Positions 1 through 9,429 of a DNA stretch of 64,000 nucleotides are shown here, one piece after another. Position 1 is the stretch's first letter; each line of letters begins with the position of its first letter. The position numbers were made by a program, and so were the translations under genes. The notes beneath the pieces were generated by a model that did not search any database, had not been told where the DNA came from, and worked only from the letters and a program-made list of their open reading frames with translations. Location: contig CM060731.1 of NCBI GenBank assembly GCA_030704615.1, forward strand, positions 59,560,756 through 59,624,755. The letters are read 5' to 3'. This stretch comes from Takakia lepidozioides (Eukaryota; Streptophyta; Takakiopsida; Takakiales; Takakiaceae).

Positions 1-3000
1 GTATGGCAGTCACCACACACCCGAAGATTCTTGATGAGACGGAGAGCCGTCCTAGGGGCTGTGCTGATAAGCCCAAAACCAATGGCCAGCTTCTCACTAT
101 GGTGGCAAAGAGAAAATTCCTTTTGCTCCTCCCCCACATCATGCAGTACAAAGCGTGTGTCAGGCAAATACCCTGCCTCCTTCATCTGCTCAGACAATCT
201 TCTCAGCTCAGCATGGATTTCCTTAATTTTGGGATGCAAGTTGTCATCTACAACAAAGGTGTGCACCCTGTTCCCAACCTCAATGCAGCAGCGACCTGGC
301 TCCTTTCTAACCCCTCTGTCCTTCATCATTTTTCTCACCTTTGCACTATCCTCCCACCTGCCAGCTGTGGCATAGATGTTTGATAGCAACACGTAAGTCG
401 CGGAATCCTGTTCATCCAACTTGAGAATAGATGTTGCTGCACGTTCAGCCATCTCCACATTGCCATGGATTCTGCAGGCACCAAGCAAGCCCTTCCACAC
501 CACAGCGTCTGGTTTGATTGGCATTTTATTAATGAGGTCCTCTGCCTCAGCCAATCGCCCTGCACGTCCAAGAAGGTCCACCATGCAGCCAAAATGCTTT
601 ACTGTCGGAGTGACACCATGATCTTGACTCAGGGAATCAAAGTAGAGTCTTCCTTCATACAGTAGGCCAACATGGCTGCATGCAGAGAGAACACTTACAA
701 ATGTGATACTGTCCGGTTTCAAGCCTTCCTTTTGCATTCCTTCAAAGAGTAGCAAGGCCTCCCTGTGACAACCATGCTGGGCATATCCTGCGATCATCAC
801 ACTCCAAGACACCACATTTTGTTTGGCCATATTGTCGAACACTCTCTTGGCATCCTCAATGCACCCACATTTGGCATACATGTCCACGAGGGTATTGTTC
901 AGAATGACATCTGGTACAATTCCAGCTTTGACGATGTCAGCATGCACCGCTTTGCCCTTTTCCAGGGCTGCCAGGCTCGCACACGCATTGCAAACGCAGA
1001 CAAACGTGATGTGGTTGGGTTTCACCCCTTCCCGCACCATTTGCTCATAGGTCTCCAAAGCCTCCATCCCACGCCCCTGCTGGGCATATCCTGCGATCAT
1101 CGCGCTCCAAGACACCACATCTCGTTCGGCCATATTGTCGAACACTCCCTTGGCATCCTCAATGCACCCACATTTGGCATACATGTCCACAAGGCTACTG
1201 TTCAGAATGATATCTGGTGCAATTCCAGCTTTGATGATGTCACCATGGACCTCTTTGCCCTTTTTCAGGACTGCCAGGTTCGCACACGCATTGCAAACGC
1301 AAACAAACGTGATGTGGTCCGGCTTCACCCCTTCCCGCATCATTTGCTCATAGGTCTCCAAAGCCTCCATCCCGCGCCCCTGCTGTGCATATCCTGCGAT
1401 CATCGTGCTCCAAGACACCACATCTCGTTCAGCCATATTGTCGAACACTCCCTTTGCATCCTCAATGCACCCGCATTTGGCATACATGTCCACAAGGGTA
1501 TTGTTCAGAATGATATTTGGTACAATTCCAGTTTTGATGATGTCACCATGGACCTCCTTGCCCTTTTCCAGGATTGCCAGGCTCGCACACGCATTGCAAA
1601 CACAAACAAACGTGATGTGGTCGGGCTTCACCCCTTCCCACATCATTTGCTCATAGGTCTTCAAAGCCTCCATCCCGCACCCCTGCTGTGCATATCCTGC
1701 AATCATCGCATTCCAAGACACCACATCTCGTTCAGCCATATTGTGGAACACCCCCTTTGCATCCTCAATGCTACCACATTTGGCATACATGTCCACGAGC
1801 GCATTGTTCAGAATGACATCTGGTACAATTCCAGCTTTGACGATGTCACCATGGACCTCTTTGCCCTTATCCAGGACTGCCAGGCTCGCACACGCATTGC
1901 AAATGCAAACAAACGTGATGTGGTTGGGCTTCACCCCTTCCCGCACCATTTGCTCATAGGTCTCCAAAGCCTCCATCCCCCGCCCCTGCTGCGCATATCC
2001 TGCAATCATCGCATTCCAAGACACCACATCTCGTTCAGCCATATTGTCGAACACTCCCTTTGCATGCTCGATGCTACCACATTTGGCATACATGTTCATC
2101 AGAGCAGTGTTCAGAATGACCTTTGGTACAATTCCAGCTTTGACGATGTCACCATGGACCTCTTTGCCCTTTTCCAGGACTGCCAAGCTCGCGCACGCAT
2201 TGCAAATGCAAACAAACGTGATGTGGTTGGGCTTCACCCCTTCCTGCACCATTTGCTCATAGGTCTCCAAAGCCTCCATCCCGCGCCCCTGCTGTGCATA
2301 TCCTGCAATCATCGCGCTCCATGACACCACATCTCGTTCAGCCATATTGTCGAACACTCCCTTGGCAACCTCGATGCAACCACATTTGGCATACATGTCC
2401 ACAAGGGTATTGTTCAGAATGACATCTGGTACAATTCCAGCTTTGACAATGTCACCGTGGACCTCTTTGCCCTTTTCGAGGGCTCCCAGACTCGCACACG
2501 CATGGCAAACGGAGACAAACGTGATGTGGTTGGGCTTCACCCCTTCCCGCGTCATTTGTTCATAGGTCTCCAAAGCATTCCTATCACACCCATGCTTGGT
2601 AAATCCTGCCATCATTATATTCCACGTGATCAAACATCGTTGAGGCATTCTGTTGAACACTTTGTGAGCATCCACGATACTACCGCACTTAACATACATG
2701 TTGACAAGGGTGTTGTGTAGGAAAACGTTAGGCTTGAATCCACTTTGGATAATGTGAGCATGCACCTGCTTTCCAGCTTCCAGGCCTTTCATCTTGATGC
2801 ACTTATGCAAGAGACAGACATAAGTGTCTGAATCTGCTGAAATACCTCCGTGGTTTAAAGTCTGTAGAGCCTCTTTCAATCGCCCTACCTCACAGAGCAT
2901 CCTCACATGCCCAGAAGTGCCAGAAGAGGCATTGTGGACTCCCTCTGTTGGTCCTCTTACAGAAGCTGTGGTCATGGTCGAGGTGCCTGATTTTGTTATT

Positions 3001-3116
3001 TGTGCCGCTGCTGCTGCTTCCAATTGACCATCTACCCAAACAGGTTTTTTGTAGCTATCAATCCACCGGGTATGATAGGTAATCTTGTGCTTGAGATTCG
3101 CTCCTCTTGGGTGAAC
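1..3116 (-). CDS. PPR protein, PLS class with E and DYW domains (3' end cut by window edge)
   Basis: Organelle-targeted RNA-binding protein; DYW-type PPR proteins specify and probably catalyse C-to-U RNA editing in mitochondria or plastids (family knowledge). The minus frame is open from 3116 to base 1. It begins with the second half of a PDF-like motif (HPRG, then LW/RW.D.YKKP.WVDGQ), then a linker, then PPR motifs with the recurrent MYAKCG and SWNAMIAGYAQ signatures. Six nearly identical 101-residue PLS triplets follow (about 2607 to 790), then the E region (HFGCMVDLLGRAG, VVWKGLLGACRIHGN), the PG box (PGRCCIEV) and most of the DYW domain, including the deaminase-like HSEKLA and CGDCH motifs. 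About 30 C-terminal residues lie outside the window. The exon probably starts at 3116 after an AG acceptor, in phase with an upstream exon. The first in-frame ATG within it is at 2975, so the true start may lie further upstream. Confidence 0.9.
790..2607 (-). repeat. Six tandem 303-bp PLS-triplet repeats inside the PPR gene
   Basis: The block containing CTCTTTGCCCTTTT (plus strand) recurs at about 950, 1252, 1555, 1858, 2161 and 2464, a period of 303 bp or 101 codons. This equals one P(35)+L(35)+S(31) PPR triplet. Copies differ at only a few positions, pointing to recent unequal crossing-over or gene conversion. Boundaries are approximate because the phase of the repeat is arbitrary. Confidence 0.92.
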
Positions 3117-3347
3117 CTGGACCCACACTGTATCCCTGCTCCTTCAGCTATCCCTGCCTCTGCACCAGTCATGTATAGACCCTCTCCTGGCTGCTAGAAG
3201 CTGACAATGACAACCTAGATTTGTTCTAGCAAACACCTCAACTTACACTAGCTGTGATCCTGAATTGCTCCCAAGAATTTTAAAATGTGCTGGGGAGAGT
3301 GAGGATGACAATTTCCCAGCACAGCTTTGCATTGCATAGGCATTCAC

Positions 3348-3442
3348 CTTTTTGCCACGATTGTCCCACCATTGACTGGGGTCGGAAAAAAAATCAATCC
3401 AGATCTTCTCCTGGTCGCTGCTAGCTGTTTTTGGATACTTTC
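3348..3442 (-). CDS. Upstream exon of the PPR gene: first half of a PDF-like motif
   Basis: This exon encodes KYPKTASSDQEKIWIDFF followed by SDPSQWWDNRGKK. That resembles the start of the PDF motif known from plant organellar single-stranded-DNA-binding (OSB) proteins and some PPR proteins. It ends at AAAAAG before a GTGAAT donor (phase 0). The next downstream exon starts at 3116 with VHPRG..LKHK, which would complete the motif. An acceptor AG lies just before 3442 and fits phase 1 of the preceding exon. Three related copies near 19200, 18640 and 60200 share the layout. Splicing is inferred from sequence only. Confidence 0.7.
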
Positions 3443-3599
3443 CTGCTCCCACATTGGCAGAGTAACATGTGAAAAACCACTTCAAAGCATCATAGATCCA
3501 CCCACCGAGCTTACTTGCAGAATTCAAGATGAAAAATTAGGGACAACTGATAAGAGGGAAAAACAGGCTGAAAAGCAATGAAGAAGAAGGTGCCCTCAC

Positions 3600-3707
3600 C
3601 ACATTGTCCTTGACCTTGTGTCATGAAAGTGACTAGCTTTTCTTTCAACCATGGAGGATTCAACCGACCATCAACCCAAAAGGACCTCTTGTGTGTGCTG
3701 CTTGTGT
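3600..3707 (-). CDS. Upstream exon of the PPR gene: second half of another PDF-like motif
   Basis: It encodes STHKRSFWVDGRLNPPWLKE, then KLVTFMTQ, matching the LW....PPWL..KL ending of PDF-type motifs. It ends with TGT G before a GTGAGG donor (phase 1), compatible with the exon starting at 3442. Candidate acceptors lie at about 3708 (ACAACAG) and 3721 (GCCGGCAG). Related but degraded copies occur near 19550 (minus) and 59900 (plus), the latter with TAG in place of the TGG of the FW pair. Confidence 0.55.
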
Positions 3708-3917
3708 CTGTTGTCACCCGCTGCCGGCAAACGCCCACCCCAGTCAGGTGATCTCGGATTGGTCTGTGAGGAGAACCACCACTGTGCATCTGAGCAGATA
3801 AAGAACAAGCTGACCCTCCCAAGCACCTTGTACACACCAGGAAAGTACCAAATCATGATAGAGCCCACATTTGCAGGTGGACAAAATTCTTCACATGGTA
3901 TATTAAGAAAGCCACAC

Positions 3918-3990
3918 CTTGCGATGGCATTGTTCCACCATTGAGAAGGATCTTTACAAAACTCGTGCCAGCTCCGCTCCATTCTCCACA
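3918..3990 (-). CDS. Upstream exon candidate: WW half of a PDF-like motif
   Basis: The frame reads MERSWHEFCKDPSQWWNNAI and ends before a GTGTGG donor at 3917. It has the same W..F..DPSQWW core as the exon at 3348-3442. The phase of this donor does not fit the best acceptor of the next exon, so a small exon may be missing, another splice site may be used, or the module may be decayed. Confidence 0.45.
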
Positions 3991-4432
3991 GTAGACCTTT
4001 GTGCCCGAAAATCCCACAGAATCAAACAATTTGACCAGTTCCCTTTTGGGGGAGTACTAAGTGAGCTTTCAACAACATTCATCCAACTCACTTTGGACTA
4101 TATTGGCTTACAAATGAAGAACATTCGAACGTGTGCAAACCTTCACATATGCTAAACCAGATTATGTCTGTAGCCTGGAGATTTTGGAGTGGTCTGTGAA
4201 TGCGATCAAGCAGCAGCTGAGCAGCCACAGCCTGAACCCTCTCAAGTACCTTGCAAACTCCAGGGAAAAAACCTTGCGCATCCTACTTTCATGCCCTGCT
4301 CAGGAAGACCAACCTCGATACGGACAGTAAAAGCAGTTTTTCCAGAGCAAAGCGAGACTCTGACATCACTCAATACGATCATACCAGAGTTCCGTCAAAC
4401 TCCCTTCGTCATCCTACATGAAGAAAGCTCAC

Positions 4433-4500
4433 CTTGTCAAGGCTACTGTCCCACCATTGTGAGGTATCTTCAAAGACCTCCTGCCAGCGCTGTTCCATGC
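4433..4500 (-). CDS. Upstream exon candidate: most distal WW half of a PDF-like motif
   Basis: The frame reads MEQRWQEVFEDTSQWWDSSL, then DK, directly before a GTGAGC donor at 4432. It is the fourth WW-type module upstream of the PPR exon, counting outward. No transit-peptide exon was identified further upstream. Confidence 0.42.
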
Positions 4501-4511
4501 TCCAGCGTTGA

Positions 4512-5640
4512 CCTACACGCCAGATATACCAATTATCGGCCTTGCCTAACGATCCCGTGCCCTTTCTTGCTTCTTTGCCCAGTGTACATTTGTCTCTGCT
4601 GAATTACGCAGAAGACAATTTCGAGCCTGGATCCACGGCGCATACGTACAATACAGCGACCACAAAAAAAGTAAACCGCGAAATGTTTCGTGTTAGTACC
4701 TGATATGAATGGCATCCCTGAATGCGCCATAGCCACAAGATGCAAGCAACTCCGCTCTGCACATTGCCGAGGGGGAAGTCGTTTGCAGCTCCACAGCCCA
4801 GCCCTTCAATCCTTCAATCCTTCAATCGGTAGCATCACCGCAGCGAGAAGGACAGGGCCTTGCGTTTGGAGTGGAGCAGGCGAGAGTGAAAACGAGGCAG
4901 AAAATACTCTGGAATTACCTTCAGAGCGGTAATACCATAGTGTGCTCGGACAAGCCGCTCTTCTCTTGATACTCCCGAGGCAAAACCCGGGCAACCAGTC
5001 ATCGACAGGAACAATGGCATCTTGTAGAGAATCATTATAGAATACCCACGAACAATGGCATCGTCTGTAGCACATTTATAGAATATCCACGACCAATGGC
5101 ACCTTGTAGAGAATAATAATACAATATGCAACGAATGTGAGGCCACGACGTTGGGGATAGGGTATCTCGGTGGAGGAGCCGTCGGGGAGAACGGCGTAAC
5201 TTGTATAAAAGTGGCTCAGTCCTGCGTCGTCTCCACCTTGTGGTGGAAGAAGCTTGATGCGAGAGCACTGCAATCCCGAAGTCAGCAACACAAAGGTTTT
5301 CTGTCTTCACTAACACTGTTGTTGCTGTATGTAGGTGTGTTGAGATTGTTGGTAGAACTTGTGAAGAGGAGATCTGTGCACAGTTTAATTTGTTACAGCC
5401 GGCTCAACAGGGATCGGTTACTGTCGGGTGCGCTTTTGGAGCTTGAGATAGTAGTTATGTAGGACCCCCACCACCATGCATGGAGGTGCGGTATCTAGAC
5501 AAACATCTCTGTCTTGATCTAACAGTTCTCTAGATTAATGTACTGCCGGTGGCACTACGTCCGTGATGTTTGGCCAGTCGCTCTCTAAGTTGTCAACTTG
5601 AGTTCCTTTATTCATCTGCTCTGCTCCCTGTTCTGTATGT
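4512..5640. other. Intergenic stretch, no gene recognised
   Basis: Short ORFs only, none with a recognisable domain. It contains the 41-bp tandem repeat listed separately and a TATA-like GTATAAAAG near 5201 on the plus strand with no identifiable gene behind it. The first exon and promoter of the leftmost PPR gene may lie here. Confidence 0.4.
5010..5133. repeat. Three tandem copies of a 41-bp unit
   Basis: AACAATGGCATC recurs at 5010 and 5051, and as ACCAATGGCACC at 5092. Each copy is followed by TGTAGAGAAT- or TTATAGAATA-type sequence. The third copy is the most diverged. Confidence 0.75.
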
Positions 5641-5670
5641 ATCCTGCAAGACAGCTCTGGAGACACATAG

Positions 5671-5714
5671 TGATATGCTTAAACTCAGCGGGTAGTCTTG
5701 CCTGATCTGAGGTC
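5671..5714 (-). rRNA. Fragment of nuclear 26S rRNA 5' end (displaced rDNA piece)
   Basis: The plus strand reads TGATATGCTTAAACTCAGCG followed by GGTAGT..GCCTGA. This is the reverse complement of the strongly conserved start of plant 26S rRNA, at the ITS2/26S junction used for the ITS4 primer. Similarity stops abruptly at 5670, where ACACATAG replaces the expected TTATTGATA-side sequence, so only about 45 nt of 26S is present. Sequence from 5715 to about 5960 is where ITS2 would lie. This is a relic, not a working rRNA gene. Confidence 0.8.
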
Positions 5715-5960
5715 TGCACAGAAAAAGTCCGAACGTGGCGCTCCCACGCTCAGATTACGTAACTCATCATGAACTAAGCTCTCCGAGCTCTCCGTTCACT
5801 GTGCTGATCTAGACTCAAGCTGCACACAGAATGGAAGACGTCGCACTTGATCTGCAACCTGAGGAGAGCGCAAATGCCCGAGCATTGAGTCAATTGACCA
5901 CTTCAAACGGCGAGCGTGAGGATTGCAACATGGTAGTTGACAATCCAGAGTTTGAGATTA
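5715..5960 (-). other. Possible ITS2 spacer remnant
   Basis: It directly adjoins the 26S start on the side where ITS2 lies in rDNA. ITS2 is too variable to identify by eye, so this rests on position alone. Confidence 0.35.
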
Positions 5961-6002
5961 AACCCAGCTAAACAAGAATTCAACCAGTAGTAAAAGTTCA
6001 GA

Positions 6003-8055
6003 TGGCTATGACGCAATAGTGGTAGGCTCTGGTTATGGTGGAGCGATTGCAGCGTGCCGGTTGGCAGAAGCTGGCCTCAACGTCCCTGGGAAGCCCACGA
6101 GTTTCCAACTTCCGTCTGGCAATTCCTTCGGTCCACTTATTTGCGCACACCATTAGGAAGCTTTGGAGACCCCAAAGGTCTCTTCCAGGTACAGTCTAAG
6201 TTTGCACGAATCCAATTTACAACCTCTGGACAGAGAGTTGCTTAGTGGACTAGCTGTGTGATCTGTGGATCATAAGGACTCGTATGTGTGTGTGCACAGT
6301 CATGTCAATCAGAGACGTTAAAGCTTTGATGCATTAGGAAAGAATGTCAATGACTATCCATGGGCACCTGATCGAAGCTCCTAATAAGAGTTTAGCACAG
6401 CTACATGGTCTGTAACTTGAATCATGTGCATGTGCAAGCAGACGTATGTTCAAGGGGACACATTTGCACTTGTTGGGGCGGGACTTGGTGGAGGCTCCTT
6501 GGTGAATGCCGGGCTGGTTGCGCGACTGCCCGCACGCACACGGCGAGATCCACGGTGGCCGAGAGAGTGGGAGAGGGACTGGCACGCATTCGAAGCTCGT
6601 GCCCATGCCATGCTGGAGCCTGAGGAAGTTCTTCATGTCTTCCCAAAGTCACAGGTTCGTGCCCCAGACCAGTTCTATATATAGAGCAATGGCGCGCTGC
6701 AGCGTAAGAGTCACTGAAAGGGAGATCAGCTGCAAGCAATTCCGTTGCAATGAGGAACCGGACGATGGCGCACAGTCCCGAGTGGTTCTGCTGATAAACG
6801 GTTACTCCACAGAAAGCTACTATCTTCCCTCTGAGCCCCACGACCTAGTCCGCACATTGATCCAAAATGATTACGAGCCCTGGGTGCTGCAAACCCGCTA
6901 CCACCCCGAGCATGCCACCCCTCGACACTTCACCTTTGACGACGTTGCCCGTTTTGATATCCCTGCTGGTACATCTCTGAATCCTTCAAACTTTCCCGGA
7001 TGTGCATGCTAATCAATAACCACCATTGCTGACAAAACAAATCACTGACAAAACACCATTGCTGGATGCAGTGTTCGCACAGATCGCAGCTGTGAAAGGA
7101 AACACAGTCCGCCCCCACGTTGTGGCTCACTGTGTGGGGGGCCTGTCAATCCACATGGCCCTGCTCGCAGGCTTTCTCCCCACCTCCTCCATCGCATCCT
7201 TGGCCTGCACCAACTCCTCCATGTTCTTCGTCCTCTCTCTCGCACAGCTCTACCCTCCTCTCCTTCTCGTACGCCCTCGTCTCCCTCTCGGAGATGTTTC
7301 AAAATACCCGTATGTATCCATAATGTACGTATACACGTAACATACTCGTATGTGTGATGGGACAGATATCGATGGCCATCCTGGGCAAGAACAGCGTGCT
7401 GCAAATGGAGGCGGGCACGGACGGCTGGCGCCACGCGGTCGTCCGCGCGGTTGCACGGATCATACCGCGACCGCAACCGTGCGCGCACGATCGGTGCCAA
7501 GTCTTCTCGGGAATCTTCGGGAACTCGTACTGGCACGAGAACGTGACGGAGAGCATGCACGCGTGGCTGGTGCACCGCCTGGTTCACTGCGTGCCCATGT
7601 CCGCCTTCCCGCACCTGCGCGCGATCTGCCTTGCGCGGCGCGTGGTTGACAAGCGCGGTTCAGACGAGTACCTGGCACACCCGGAGAGGCTGGCGCTGCC
7701 CACGACGTACATCTCGGACGGCCGCATGGTTCTGGTCACGCTAGAAACGTCGTTGCGCGCGCACGAGTTCATGACGCGCCATCATCCACAGTTCGAGCAC
7801 GTCCGCGCGGTTGTGCCCGGCTACGGCCACTCCGACCTGCTCATTGGGGAACATGCGCACGCGGATGTGTTCCCGCACATTGTCGGGCACCTCCGCAGAG
7901 TGGAGGCGAACGGCGGTAAGGTTCCCATGCCGCGGCACGGTCGTGTTCCCTTATCTTGGGAGCGTCCGCGGCACGGCACCCTGCGGCTGCTTCTGCGGCT
8001 CTGCTTGCTTCTTGTGCTGTGCCTTCTTCCATTCAGCATCCACCTCTTCGGATGA
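6003..8055 (+). pseudogene. GMC-type FAD oxidoreductase / alpha-beta hydrolase fusion, decayed
   Basis: The first part (about 6010-6085) encodes YDAIVVGSGYGGAIAACRLA, a GxGxxG FAD-binding Rossmann motif. After a frame break near 6084, WEAHEFPTSVW continues to a possible donor at CAG/GTACAG (about 6189). The second part (about 6460-6680) has FALVGAGLGGGSLVNAG, the GMC/cholesterol-oxidase-like second glycine motif. The middle and C-terminal oxidoreductase regions are then missing. From about 6690 a hydrolase-like half follows: VVLLINGYSTESYYLP (oxyanion region), HVVAHCVGGLS (nucleophile-elbow position with C instead of S), then 7354-8055 with a long frame including VVPGYGHSDLLIGE (likely catalytic His) and a hydrophobic C-terminal helix. 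Two-part proteins of this type are known mostly from bacteria and some early land plants (general knowledge). The deletion, frameshift and stop near 6681 argue for a pseudogene, though unrecognised introns could explain part of this. Confidence 0.7.
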
Positions 8056-9100
8056 CTCGCAAAGTCAGGATCAGGATCCTGTTACTTCCTTCCTGAGAGG
8101 ATTTGCGAATAGATTCAATCTGATGCGGATTTTCATGCGGATTGAAGTTTCTGGCATCGGAACATTTAGCAATATGGTAGTTTGGAGAATAGAATGAAGC
8201 GTTTTGTAGTTTGATCTATCTTCTAGCATGGCGATTCGAAGGCTGTCACTACTGTGTAATTCCACTGATACGTTCGGTCATTGTCATCTGTCACTACAAT
8301 CTCTTTCGCAGGCCCATTGATGATGGTGTTGGAAGCATTGGCTGCATTCAGTCAGACACATGATACTCACTGGCATACACAGGATCACTAACATTGAACC
8401 CTTCTGGTATGCCAAGCAGGCTGGCAAATGTAGGGGAACCTTCACACTGACACTGTTTTAATCGTTGTGGAAAATGTTGAGAATTTGAAGAACAGTGCAG
8501 ATTAGAGAGCTACCTGGGCCCAAGTGCGCAACAGGACCTGCTTGTCTTCAGTCATAACGGGGGAGGGGGGCATTGCAAAGAATCAAGGGGATACAAACTG
8601 ACCAGAAATCACCTTACGAGCTCATATGAACATAAAACAGCAGAAATCAGGAGAACAAGGGGTGTACAAGGGATGGAGAAATGTGCCGCAGTTTACAGCT
8701 CTCGATGTGTGTGAAATTGTACAAAGTGGGTATCTTCAGGATTCAGTTTCTTCAGCCCCCATTCTCTCTCACACACATGGCTTGCACTAGCGTTTCACGT
8801 CCCTACCTCACCCTCTCTCTCGTGCTCTTTCTGACCAACGAGGAAAACCATAAGCCCCCACTGACCATTCTGCTACATTAACCAACATATGTAGACACCG
8901 TAGGTGTACATCACACTTACACATGGGTAGCCTCCAAAGTATGGAGCTCCACAAGCCCACCGTGCTTCTTCCAGGTGCGTTTTCCTCCATGTAAACAGTC
9001 CATCTCTCTTGAATTTCTTCCCCGCCACACTACCAGGAGGTCGGCCTCACAGAGTGACCAGGCACCTATCCGCCTCCACATTGAGCTCCATATTGCCAAC
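8056..9100. other. Intergenic, nothing recognised
   Basis: Only short overlapping ORFs without recognisable domains. A purine-rich GGGGGAGGGGGG stretch lies near 8560. Confidence 0.4.
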
Positions 9101-9111
9101 CGCATCTTCTC

Positions 9112-9336
9112 TCAGTAAGATTTCCCGCAGTGGATCAAGCTTCCAGCCCCCAGAAACAGGCCGAACACCGCGGCACTCCCCAGGGTCGTTTGGCCCACAT
9201 ACCGCACCTTGAGAAGGCCTGGAATTTTGTATCTAAATGCCTCGTAAGTGCCATACACAGCACCGATGGCGCCGCCCACTGCCCCTCCTACTCCAACCCC
9301 TGTAATGACCCGGGTCAAGCAGTCGTTCCTCGCCAT
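9112..9336 (-). CDS. MGR2-like: ROMO1/MGR2-like mitochondrial inner-membrane protein
   Basis: A complete 74-residue frame starting MARNDCLTRVITGVGVGG and ending GAGSLIHCGKSY. The two glycine-rich membrane segments (GVGVGGAVGGAIGAVYGTY and TTLGSAAVFGLFLGAG) separated by YKIPGLLKVRYVGQ are diagnostic of the ROMO1/Mgr2 family. Mgr2 is a small subunit that gates lateral release from the TIM23 inner-membrane translocase in yeast; animal ROMO1 is linked to reactive-oxygen control. The ATG at 9336 was chosen because the family starts there. An upstream in-frame ATG at 9423 would add 29 residues with no family similarity. No introns are needed. The stop is at 9112-9114. Confidence 0.93.
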   Translation of the reverse strand: MARNDCLTRVITGVGVGGAVGGAIGAVYGTYEAFRYKIPGLLKVRYVGQTTLGSAAVFGLFLGAGSLIHCGKSY

Positions 9337-9429
9337 ATCTGTCCTCCCCAAAGCTCTAGGTTTCCCTCTCTCTTCTCTCTCTCCCTCATGCACACGCAGT
9401 TGAGCCCTAATCCCCGGCGGCAAAAATGA

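Noticed and set aside
765-2324. A 519-codon open frame on the plus strand with apparent 101-residue repeats
   Set aside because: It is antisense to the PLS triplets of the PPR gene. A repeat unit of 303 bp keeps all frames in register, so one stop-free antisense unit gives a long spurious ORF.
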